Assembly: GCF_023336895.1 (NCBI RefSeq)
Contig: NZ_JAMBLT010000006.1
Coordinates: 23,696-87,695, forward strand
Reading direction: 5' to 3'
Length of the DNA stretch: 64,000 bases
From: Parasutterella secunda
GTDB lineage: Bacteria > Pseudomonadota > Gammaproteobacteria > Burkholderiales > Burkholderiaceae_F
Below are positions 25,752 through 33,126 of this stretch, piece by piece (the stretch's first letter is position 1; every line of letters begins with the position of its first letter). Below the pieces are notes generated by a model. The model saw nothing but the letters and a program-made list of their open reading frames with translations. It had not been told where the DNA came from and ran no database searches. A program made the translations under genes and the position numbers.

Positions 25752-26546
25752 TTACAAGCGAGGGAGAGTTTGAATGGTTGAATTTGTGGAACGTGTAAGA
25801 CCGGAGGCTTGAACGAGTCGATCCTTCAGATCTTCAAGCGACAAGGCACCTGAGGCAATCAGGTGAGCCTCCTTACCCTGGCGGTCCACCAGGAAGATGG
25901 CGGGTGTGACGGTCGGCACCGAGCCGCTTAGTGTCATTAAGCGCTTCACAATGCCGTTATTCGGTTTGGCGCCGGGCCATTCGGAGGAGACGTCACCCTT
26001 AATGGAAATAGCTAAAGCCTCAATACCGGTTTCTTGCTGAAGTCTTTGAATAACGGGCGCCATCAGAGAGCAGAAGGAGCAGCCCGCCTGCACAAGAATG
26101 ACCAACCCGGCCCGAGAGGAGAGTTGTTTAAGAATATCTTCCTTTTCTGACTTTGCTTCATCTTTCAAAGCCACTTGCGCAAAGTTAGCGTTTGGGTGGA
26201 CCACCGTATGATCAAAACCGGGATTGGCCCAAAGGGTTTCTTTCCAGCGTTGAGCAAACTGTGTGGATTTCTCCAGCATTAACGTGTTGATTTCTAGGTA
26301 CGCTTTGAGATTGCTCTCCGTCGGATTCATCACCGCGACGTTAAGTCTCTTTTGAGCTTCAAACTTTAGTTCTTCTACCGTTTCAAATTCTTTGGGGTCT
26401 TTGGATTCATCGGGCTTCTTTTCTCCATAGAAAAGAAAGCCGCGATCGGGATTCTTCCAGACGTCTTCCGTCCAGAAGCTTTCTTCGGCTCCGAGCGATA
26501 GGGCAGGAGCCAGTAATAAAAGAAAAGGGAGAATGGTTTTATTCAT
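25752..26546 (-). CDS. traF: TraF, thioredoxin-like conjugation protein
   Basis: 264 residues from ATG 26546 (upstream in-frame extension to 26630 overlaps traN and is unlikely). Signal peptide LLLLAPALSLGA, then SFWTEDVWKNPDRGFLFYGE, typical of TraF. A thioredoxin fold in the C-terminal half keeps an active CxxC (GCSFC, ~166-170), while F-plasmid TraF has lost its CxxC. It should act in the periplasm on cysteine-rich partners such as TraN and TraU. Follows traN by 10 bp. Confidence 0.9.
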   Translation of the reverse strand: MNKTILPFLLLLAPALSLGAEESFWTEDVWKNPDRGFLFYGEKKPDESKDPKEFETVEELKFEAQKRLNVAVMNPTESNLKAYLEINTLMLEKSTQFAQRWKETLWANPGFDHTVVHPNANFAQVALKDEAKSEKEDILKQLSSRAGLVILVQAGCSFCSLMAPVIQRLQQETGIEALAISIKGDVSSEWPGAKPNNGIVKRLMTLSGSVPTVTPAIFLVDRQGKEAHLIASGALSLEDLKDRLVQASGLTRSTNSTIQTLPRL

Positions 26547-26556
26547 TTTTATCTTT

Positions 26557-28767
26557 CTAACAATCTGTTCCGTAACAGGTTCCCTCTTTGCCGGGCATAT
26601 CGGCATAAGGATCTTTTTTGAGTTCTTCACGTCTGGCTTTGGCGCGTGTTTCCACTTTCTTTGCGTCAGGCAGCGTCACTTTGGAGGTGTCTATCAAAGC
26701 GCCCAGCTGCGTCGGATCGATCTTTCCCAAGTCCACTCGGCTCATTTCATAAGCGGTGAGCCCCTGGCAGACATGCTGGTCGGCCGTGTTCCAACCGAGT
26801 CCTAGTTGCTCATGGGCGGCTTCCTGCACCAAAAGCGCGAGCTTAGAGTTGTAGCAACAGTAAGACTCGGTCTTAATGAGGCACCGCCCCATGAAGTATT
26901 CGGTGCAGACGCTGCCCACGTAGCGGCAGGTGTCCGCTCCGCGCTTTAATTGCAAAGTCTGTTCTTCAGGTGTACAGGACAGATATTCGGAGGCGACTTC
27001 TAAGGCGACCATCGCAAAGAACGTCCAGGGATCAAACGAAAATTGGACCGATCCCCCCACATAACTGACTGACAGTCCGTAGTAGGAGAGGTTAGGGGAA
27101 TAGGCCTGGCCGGCTGCCTCGCCATAGAGTTTTGTCATGACGTTGGCGATGTTCTCGTTACTCATCAGGATGTCATTGACGTAGGGAGAGCCCAGGGTAT
27201 GAATCGTTTCTTTGGCGACTTTGCCGGCAAAGATGTAGGAGACGGGAAGGCCAGCGGAGTTGGCGTGAGAGCCCTTCACCTTTCCTTTGCAGCAAGAGAC
27301 GCCTCCTAATTTATTGCGGCAGGTATTGAGTTCTCCGGTAAAGAAATGAAGGTTGTTGTAGTCGCCATAGACCGCGGCCTGACGCACAACTTCAAGCTTA
27401 GTGATGACGTCGGCTAAATTCGTATTGGGGGCGTCATCGGTTGGTGTGCACAAACCGTTCTGACAGATAGACTCTGAACAAACCTCTTCTTCAATAACCT
27501 GATCAGGCGTTTCTTCACACTTATAGGTGGAAGTCCAAAAGGAACATTGGCTTTCATTGCCTGCCAGGCATTTCTTTTCAATGAGCTCGCACTTGGGGTT
27601 ACTGCTCAATTCCTCACAGGTATTTACCGATGTACCGTCATCAGAGCAGGAATATTGGACTTCATAGCGCCAGCAATCCTTATAGACAGGTTGTCCATTC
27701 ACAATGCGGGTTTCGGGCCCTTCGGTACAGACTTTGTTAGAAATAGAGCAAGACGCACGTTCTTCGATCTTTTTGCTTAAATTGTCAGCATCAAATGGGC
27801 AGTTGGATTCTTCCGTCATCCCGGTGATGACTTCTTCGCTTCCGGTCCACTCAATGTGTGAGGGGAGAGGGGAAACCGGACTTTGGCATGAAAAAAGAGA
27901 AGAGTCAGGTTCTTCTTCTTTTACCGTACAACCTTTATCAGTTAAAGCTTCACAGGTTTTCTTTTCACCCGTCTCGCAGAGCTGGACCTTATTTTCTTTG
28001 AGACAAACCTCGGTAAAAATGGGATGGGTGACTTCGCAGGCACTTTCCTTTTCCTCACAACTGTCACTACAGGTGTTAGAGGTAATCATGACACCGTCAA
28101 GGATATTGAGTTTTTCAACAAACTGGATGTCCTCATGGGGTTTGAAAGCAACTTCTTCCCGGCAATCATAGGAAAGCGTTTCCGCTTTCTTGTTATCAGT
28201 ACTCGGTTTACAACCGGCCTCCTGCAGGTAGGAGCACGAAGGGTTTTCCGGTCGGATCACGCAGGAGAAGTTAAACTCCCGCTCCCAACAGGGCAGCGTT
28301 ACCTCAACGCCATCGACCACGCGGGTTTCATCCGGCGCTGTGCAGATCATTTGGGTTTGAGAGCAAGCCGCATTGGTTGCCGCTTCACAATACTTATCTG
28401 TCTCAAAGCGGTCGGTGACCTCCGTTTTAATAGGTTGCTCGGTAATACCTTCCGACACTTCCTCTAGAGGCATCTCGCAGCTGTACGCATTCTCCCGAAC
28501 TTCACAAACGCCGGGTTTGGAAGATTCCAGACAGTTGGTTTCGGTTTGTTGGCAAGAGTCATTATTTTCTAATGGCTCGCAATAATTAACGGAGCCTCCC
28601 GACTCACATTCAGAAACGGTTTCCCACTGCCAGCATTCCCGATAGATTTCTTCCCCACCAATAATTCGGGTCTCGGGCCCTTGCAGACAGGTCTGCTTGG
28701 TTATTTCACAGTTTGCCCAAGAAGACTGAGCAATAAAAAAGAGTAGGGGGAGAAGTATTAACGGCAT
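26557..28767 (-). CDS. traN: TraN mating-pair stabilisation protein, C-terminal part
   Basis: 736 residues with its own signal peptide (LILLPLLFFIAQSSWA). Extremely cysteine-rich, with repeated units (two copies of a CEI/CSI...KxCxxGPETRI...CWxxE block near residues 19-50 and 335-370). The last ~250 residues carry the conserved TraN outer-membrane domain: CCKGKVKGS, TCRYVGSVCTEYFMGRC and YCCYNSK. TraN recognises recipient outer-membrane proteins. Its ATG lies inside the end of the upstream traN-like gene (10-bp overlap, GGGAG before the ATG), so translation is coupled. A full TraN appears to be divided between these two genes. Confidence 0.85.
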   Translation of the reverse strand: MPLILLPLLFFIAQSSWANCEITKQTCLQGPETRIIGGEEIYRECWQWETVSECESGGSVNYCEPLENNDSCQQTETNCLESSKPGVCEVRENAYSCEMPLEEVSEGITEQPIKTEVTDRFETDKYCEAATNAACSQTQMICTAPDETRVVDGVEVTLPCWEREFNFSCVIRPENPSCSYLQEAGCKPSTDNKKAETLSYDCREEVAFKPHEDIQFVEKLNILDGVMITSNTCSDSCEEKESACEVTHPIFTEVCLKENKVQLCETGEKKTCEALTDKGCTVKEEEPDSSLFSCQSPVSPLPSHIEWTGSEEVITGMTEESNCPFDADNLSKKIEERASCSISNKVCTEGPETRIVNGQPVYKDCWRYEVQYSCSDDGTSVNTCEELSSNPKCELIEKKCLAGNESQCSFWTSTYKCEETPDQVIEEEVCSESICQNGLCTPTDDAPNTNLADVITKLEVVRQAAVYGDYNNLHFFTGELNTCRNKLGGVSCCKGKVKGSHANSAGLPVSYIFAGKVAKETIHTLGSPYVNDILMSNENIANVMTKLYGEAAGQAYSPNLSYYGLSVSYVGGSVQFSFDPWTFFAMVALEVASEYLSCTPEEQTLQLKRGADTCRYVGSVCTEYFMGRCLIKTESYCCYNSKLALLVQEAAHEQLGLGWNTADQHVCQGLTAYEMSRVDLGKIDPTQLGALIDTSKVTLPDAKKVETRAKARREELKKDPYADMPGKEGTCYGTDC

Positions 28768-29939
28768 ACACTCTCCCAGTGATCGGTGATCTGAGGATAG
28801 GGTTTATAAATCGGTAAAGTCACGGAAACCGTCTTTGTTCCTTTGCCTTTATCCGTATTGGTAATGGTGACTTCGTAGTAGTCGTGGCCGTCCTTTTGAA
28901 TGATTTCAATGGAGCATATGAACTCAATTCGATAAGTTTTCGTAAAAGAAGAGGGGGCTTCGGTAAAGGTGCCCATCGTTCGGGGACCGAACTTCACCGT
29001 CACTTTCATATCCTCTGAGCACGTATAGCCCACATTGGCCGTGAGGTAAGAACCGCTTGCGCTATAGCCCACTTCTTTAAAGTCTTTAAGGCTGACCGTG
29101 GCGTCTTGGTCATCGGAACAGGCACGAATGACGCTGACATTAAGTGTCTTAATGCAGGTTTCAGTCGTGGCCGGCTTTGTTTCAATCCGACAGGTGTAGG
29201 GATAGGTTTTCTTAACGTCGACTGTGACCGGCACGGTGCAGGACGATTGCGCGGTTTCGCCATCGTCTTTAACGCACGAGTAACGGTTTTCAATGTGAGA
29301 GCGCACTTCCCGTTCAATCGAGCAAGTTTGTTCGGAAGAAACGAATCCTGTGTGGCAGCGGTAGAGTTCACGGGTGCCCATTTCCATTGTCCAGCCCTCT
29401 GAACAGGTGCCGGCGCTCACCCCGCCCGTTGCTTCATCACAGACTTCAATCTGGGAAACGCCGGGGATGACAGTTTCAACCGTTTCGCAATTGGTTTCGG
29501 AACTTACGATAGAATCTGCATCGCCAATGATGGAGTCGGCGTTACCAATCGTGTCCTCATAGTCTCCCATGATTTCGTTTTTCTCAGACTCATCCAACTC
29601 CGGCTTATTAGCACCGCCTTGATAAACAAGTTGCACGGCCAAACACTCTGGATCGTTCTTGCTCAAACAACCATTGGCCTTGTTAGAGCCGGGGGTGAAA
29701 AGATCGCCCATGCCATGTTTATCACGAAGGTTGGAGAGATCAGACGTATCTCCAACGAAGTCTTTACTGATGACATCGTTTCGTTTGTCGTTGGTGACAA
29801 TAGAACCGTAATTGGGGCGGGGAACGGACTGAGCGGCCAAGGCGGCTTCGTTGACCGTCACATCTTTGGCCGGGCAAAATGGAGAAATCACCAACAGACA
29901 AGAAGCCAGTAGGGCTTTTGAGAACAAGGGTTTCATCAT
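28758..29939 (-). CDS. traN: TraN-like protein, N-terminal part
   Basis: 393 residues with a signal peptide (ALLASCLLVISPFCPA). Residues ~90-140 (GCLSKNDPECLAVQLVYQGG) match the N-terminal TraN region of SXT/IncC-type elements, followed by cysteine-rich repeats. It stops ten bases into the next gene, which holds the conserved TraN C-terminal domain. The ATG overlaps the trbC stop (ATGA-type). Together the two proteins cover a usual TraN; whether they associate or one is an independent paralogue is unknown. Confidence 0.7.
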   Translation of the reverse strand: MMKPLFSKALLASCLLVISPFCPAKDVTVNEAALAAQSVPRPNYGSIVTNDKRNDVISKDFVGDTSDLSNLRDKHGMGDLFTPGSNKANGCLSKNDPECLAVQLVYQGGANKPELDESEKNEIMGDYEDTIGNADSIIGDADSIVSSETNCETVETVIPGVSQIEVCDEATGGVSAGTCSEGWTMEMGTRELYRCHTGFVSSEQTCSIEREVRSHIENRYSCVKDDGETAQSSCTVPVTVDVKKTYPYTCRIETKPATTETCIKTLNVSVIRACSDDQDATVSLKDFKEVGYSASGSYLTANVGYTCSEDMKVTVKFGPRTMGTFTEAPSSFTKTYRIEFICSIEIIQKDGHDYYEVTITNTDKGKGTKTVSVTLPIYKPYPQITDHWESVCR

Positions 29940-30556
29940 TCTCGATCTCCTAACTGCAGAAGCTTCTCCTCAAGAAGGCTCTTAGCTTTCAGAAGTTGTT
30001 TGTTTTCAGGCTCTGTTTTAAATCGGTTAGTGACGTCTTTAAAAAGAGCGTCCAACGCATAGCGAAGACTCACATCGCCTCTGGCAACCAGGATCGCTTG
30101 AGTGCGTTCGCAAGCCGAACGGCAAACAGGAACAACCATGACACGGGGTACATCGGTGATGTTGTGGCGAGTAAATAAAACCGGATCAATCTGAACGTTG
30201 GCGCCGGCATCCGTGAGGAATTTAAAGTCCTCCATGTGACGGGCAATGAGTCCCTTGCCGTAGCGTTGGGCAATGGTTCGTGGTTTTTCATCCGGTCTGT
30301 TTTGTATTTCAGTGCCCACGCCTCTAAAAGTCAGAGCTAAACCGGCATCCCGGGCATCTTGTCCCAATTTCAGCAATGAGGCACGGGGCATAGAAAGCGA
30401 GACGGTTATCGCAATGGCGATATCTTCCTCTTGGGTTTGAGGCAGAGTCTGTACGGATTCCTGAGCTTGCTGAACAATGGCTTGCACCTCGCCCGGTGTC
30501 AGGGCATATGTATTTAAAGGCAATAAGAAAGCAAGTGTCATAAGGAAGCGTTTCAT
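29936..30556 (-). CDS. trbC: TrbC, F-type pilus assembly protein
   Basis: 206 residues from ATG 30556; the longer frame to 30721 runs back into traU. AGGAGG sits in the traU end and the traU TAA overlaps this ATG (TAATG), so the start is secure. Signal peptide LMTLAFLLPLNTYA. Conserved TrbC_Ftype features: ITVSLSMPRASLLKL (~47-61), a domain that resembles a thioredoxin fold without CxxC, and VQIDPVLFTRHNI. Periplasmic partner of TraW and TraU. Confidence 0.9.
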   Translation of the reverse strand: MKRFLMTLAFLLPLNTYALTPGEVQAIVQQAQESVQTLPQTQEEDIAIAITVSLSMPRASLLKLGQDARDAGLALTFRGVGTEIQNRPDEKPRTIAQRYGKGLIARHMEDFKFLTDAGANVQIDPVLFTRHNITDVPRVMVVPVCRSACERTQAILVARGDVSLRYALDALFKDVTNRFKTEPENKQLLKAKSLLEEKLLQLGDRE

Positions 30557-31569
30557 TATGATCCTCCTAAACTCATGCCTTGGCAGCAGTCGCGACGGCG
30601 CCAAATAAGTAGAGCGGCGTCCTCCCCACGCACAGGCGGCGTTGTTCCCCCTAAGGCATCCATGGCGGTGGCAGCCCCAAAGGGGCGGCAGCAGGTGCCC
30701 TGCGTTTGACGGGAAGGCCACACCATCTGTGTGCGGTAAACGTCTTTACTCATGAGAAGTTCAAGTTGCGGTCCGCATTGACCGTCTTTACCCCACTGAC
30801 GCCACAAGAGCCCTTCCCGGTGAAGCTTCAAAGTGAAGCGCTGGGTCAAGAGGCTGAAAGCCTGCTCATCGGTAATGTGGGCATTAACCCAACCGGTGAG
30901 GGGAAAGAGGCTTCCCGCACAGCCCGCGCACCAATAAAGCGAATTAATCGGCAGATCAATCGTGGCTGAGACACAGTCAAGACTGCAAGCGCCCACGGCG
31001 ATCGGATTAGAAAAAAGGGTGACATCAGGGTTTAACAGGAAAGAACTCATAGAGTCATCCCACAAGGGATCAAGTTCAGTCATGTAGGCCACGTCCCAGG
31101 GAGAGGCTTCCAGACACTTCGTATCAAAAAGCACCTCAAGCAGGTATAGCCAGGGCGTGTGATACCAATGAACCTGGTAAAAACTGGTTCGATGTCCGCG
31201 CTTTTTGGGGTTGGGTGTGCGGCCGTGCGCGGGCGCCGTGAACCGTCCGCCCATGGTGAGACCACCTAAAGAGGGAAAACAGAAGGGCTCGCGCACAATT
31301 TCAATCGTGCGAATGGGCTCCCAAAAGCCTAGATTCATGCCCAGGGTTACGGAGCCGTTTGTCACACAACTGCACATTGAATCCGCATCGGTTGTGACAT
31401 CGGTAAAGCCGGAGCTACTGATTAAGCTTGTATTTTGACCGACTGTGATGGGAAAGACGCATTCCCAGCAGACGTCGGTGACCGGATTGGTGATGCGGCC
31501 GTAGCAGGCTGCCAACGCATTTCCCTTAAACAATAAAAGGGATAGGAAAAGAGCAATGAGTTGTTTCAT
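30556..31569 (-). CDS. traU: TraU mating-pair/DNA-transfer protein
   Basis: 337 residues with signal peptide (LIALFLSLLLFKGNALA) followed directly by CYGRITNPVTDVCWEC, the TraU hallmark. About sixteen cysteines are spread along the exported chain, consistent with DsbC-dependent folding. In F, TraU is needed more for DNA transfer than for pili. Overlaps the traW stop by 4 bp and the trbC start by 1 bp. Confidence 0.93.
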   Translation of the reverse strand: MKQLIALFLSLLLFKGNALAACYGRITNPVTDVCWECVFPITVGQNTSLISSSGFTDVTTDADSMCSCVTNGSVTLGMNLGFWEPIRTIEIVREPFCFPSLGGLTMGGRFTAPAHGRTPNPKKRGHRTSFYQVHWYHTPWLYLLEVLFDTKCLEASPWDVAYMTELDPLWDDSMSSFLLNPDVTLFSNPIAVGACSLDCVSATIDLPINSLYWCAGCAGSLFPLTGWVNAHITDEQAFSLLTQRFTLKLHREGLLWRQWGKDGQCGPQLELLMSKDVYRTQMVWPSRQTQGTCCRPFGAATAMDALGGTTPPVRGEDAALLIWRRRDCCQGMSLGGS

Positions 31570-32147
31570 TGAAAGTCCTTTCCTTTGAGGAAGTCATTGA
31601 CCGGAGCCTGTGTGACAGTAATGCCAGTAGCATCCATGAGCACAAAAGCGGGGATTGCCTCAATGCGAAGTCGTTTAATCAAGGTGCCGGCTTGGTCAAA
31701 CCAAACCCTTTGCTGAAGTTTCTTCTGTGCCTTATCAACTGAACCTGACACTAAAACCACGCGTCGAACGCCTTTCTTGTCTTGATAAAAAGCCAGGGCT
31801 AGATCCAAATGCTGAGGGCGGTTCGCATCAATGAAAAGCCATTCGCGGCGGTAGTTCTCGCCCAGAAAAGACTTTGCCTCCGGAGAACTTTCAAAACGGT
31901 GGCGTTTGATTTCTGTGGCTTCAGGGATGGCCTGACCGATGGGTTCTTTTGCCCACTGTTTAAGGCGGTCTTTTTGTTGATTAAGACGCGATGCGCTATT
32001 GGCCGATTCTTCAGTGGCGTGCTGCTTCATGAGTGCCAAAAGATCCGGTTCAATGACCGGGTACATGGGCCCCAGTGCCTCTGCACTGAAAGAAGGGGAA
32101 GTACACAGACTCAGACACAAAGCGAGTAAGACAGAAGGGATTTTCAT
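31566..32147 (-). CDS. traW: TraW periplasmic pilus assembly protein
   Basis: 193 residues from ATG 32147; an in-frame extension to 32273 lies within the S26 peptidase gene and is rejected because the signal peptide (VLLALCLSLCTSPSFS) starts at 32147. Conserved TraW features: LGPMYPVIEPDLL after cleavage, REWLFIDANRPQ, and LIKRLRIEAIPAFV. Works with TrbC and TraU in the periplasm. ATGA overlap with traU. Confidence 0.91.
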   Translation of the reverse strand: MKIPSVLLALCLSLCTSPSFSAEALGPMYPVIEPDLLALMKQHATEESANSASRLNQQKDRLKQWAKEPIGQAIPEATEIKRHRFESSPEAKSFLGENYRREWLFIDANRPQHLDLALAFYQDKKGVRRVVLVSGSVDKAQKKLQQRVWFDQAGTLIKRLRIEAIPAFVLMDATGITVTQAPVNDFLKGKDFQ

Positions 32148-32160
32148 CGAACAGTCTTTC

Positions 32161-32667
32161 TTACCAAAGAAGAATCGCGTGGCCCCGAACGGCGCTTGTT
32201 GAGATAAGGCCGGGTTTGGCGTAGCGGCTATCAAAACTGTCGGGATGGTCAGCTGAAGCGTAAAAATAGCCATAGGGTATGATGGAGTCCGATGTCGCCG
32301 TTAAAGGCTCGCCGCTACGGGAGTGAGTCTTGGCCACGCCCACCTTTTGACCGTTTATGAAAACCGTGCGGTTGATGACCGTTACACGGTCTTCTTCAAT
32401 ACCGGCCACTCGCTTAATGACGGTAACGCCATCCGGAACGGGTGCGGCGCCTTTCCAGCGGAAAGCCACATAACGACCGCGAGACACTGCCTTATCCTTC
32501 TTATCAATAAGAAAGACGGTTCCGGGGAGGCTCTCGGTCACGTTGATCGCCAACTGGTAGCGGCTTGTGAATAACATCAAAGCCACTCCCAACCCCAATA
32601 GGATGAAGCAATACCGTTTAGCCAACTCAAAAAAGCTGAGTGCCAGGCGCAAAGCGTTCTCTTTCAT
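32161..32667 (-). CDS. trhF: TrhF/TraF-type S26 signal peptidase
   Basis: 168 residues with one N-terminal membrane helix (~18-34). Catalytic Ser in ESLPGTVFLI (~39-48; Leu replaces the usual Met) and Lys in VIKRVAG (~83-89), then GDNxxxSxD-like SADHPDSFDSR. Family S26, related to RP4 TraF and R27 TrhF, which mature or cyclise pilin. The presence of a dedicated peptidase raises the possibility that the TraA pilin is processed here rather than by LepB alone. Starts immediately after the trbI stop. Confidence 0.88.
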   Translation of the reverse strand: MKENALRLALSFFELAKRYCFILLGLGVALMLFTSRYQLAINVTESLPGTVFLIDKKDKAVSRGRYVAFRWKGAAPVPDGVTVIKRVAGIEEDRVTVINRTVFINGQKVGVAKTHSRSGEPLTATSDSIIPYGYFYASADHPDSFDSRYAKPGLISTSAVRGHAILLW

Positions 32668-33114
32668 TTAGGGGCGATCCTTTCTCATCGTGGGAAAGTC
32701 TGAAAAAAGTTCGTTTTCCAATGTTTGGCGCAACTTTTGAGTTTCAGAAATGGATAAGCCGAGACGTTCCATAATGATTGGCGTCATGTCTGTAACATCT
32801 GATCCGGCAATCAAGGCATTTTTGTCAAAAATGACTGTATTGGATTTCACAGTAATGTCGTTCAAAACCCCTTCTAATTTGTCCTGGAACTCTCTCGAAC
32901 TAGCAATAACTTGACTTTTTTCTCCCAGCCTCATTCTTTGAAGCCAAGCAAGCTTTTGCGCGTCCATAATGCTTTGCATATCTGCGACAGCTATCGTCTG
33001 TGTTTTGGTTGTAGAGGTCTGATAAACCGATATGCCAGCCAATAAAAAGGCAGACGCTGACATGGTGATAGCCAATGTTCTCGGATCTCTTAACAGGTTC
33101 ATTATTAATTTCAT
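32668..33114 (-). CDS. trbI: TrbI, F-type assembly protein
   Basis: 148 residues; one N-terminal membrane segment (~14-31) and a helical periplasmic domain with YDMQ-like IAVADMQSIMDAQK and VIFDKNALIAGSDVTDMTPIIMERL, fitting TrbI of F-type systems (about 128 residues in F). In F, TrbI affects pilus retraction. It lies 12 bp after traC and directly abuts the S26 peptidase gene. Confidence 0.8.
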   Translation of the reverse strand: MKLIMNLLRDPRTLAITMSASAFLLAGISVYQTSTTKTQTIAVADMQSIMDAQKLAWLQRMRLGEKSQVIASSREFQDKLEGVLNDITVKSNTVIFDKNALIAGSDVTDMTPIIMERLGLSISETQKLRQTLENELFSDFPTMRKDRP

Positions 33115-33126
33115 AAGAGTCTTTCG

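Noticed and set aside
27218..27236. CTTTGCCGGCAAAG inside traN
   Set aside because: Shorter core than the dispersed palindrome, lacks its outer bases, and fits ordinary codons; likely chance.
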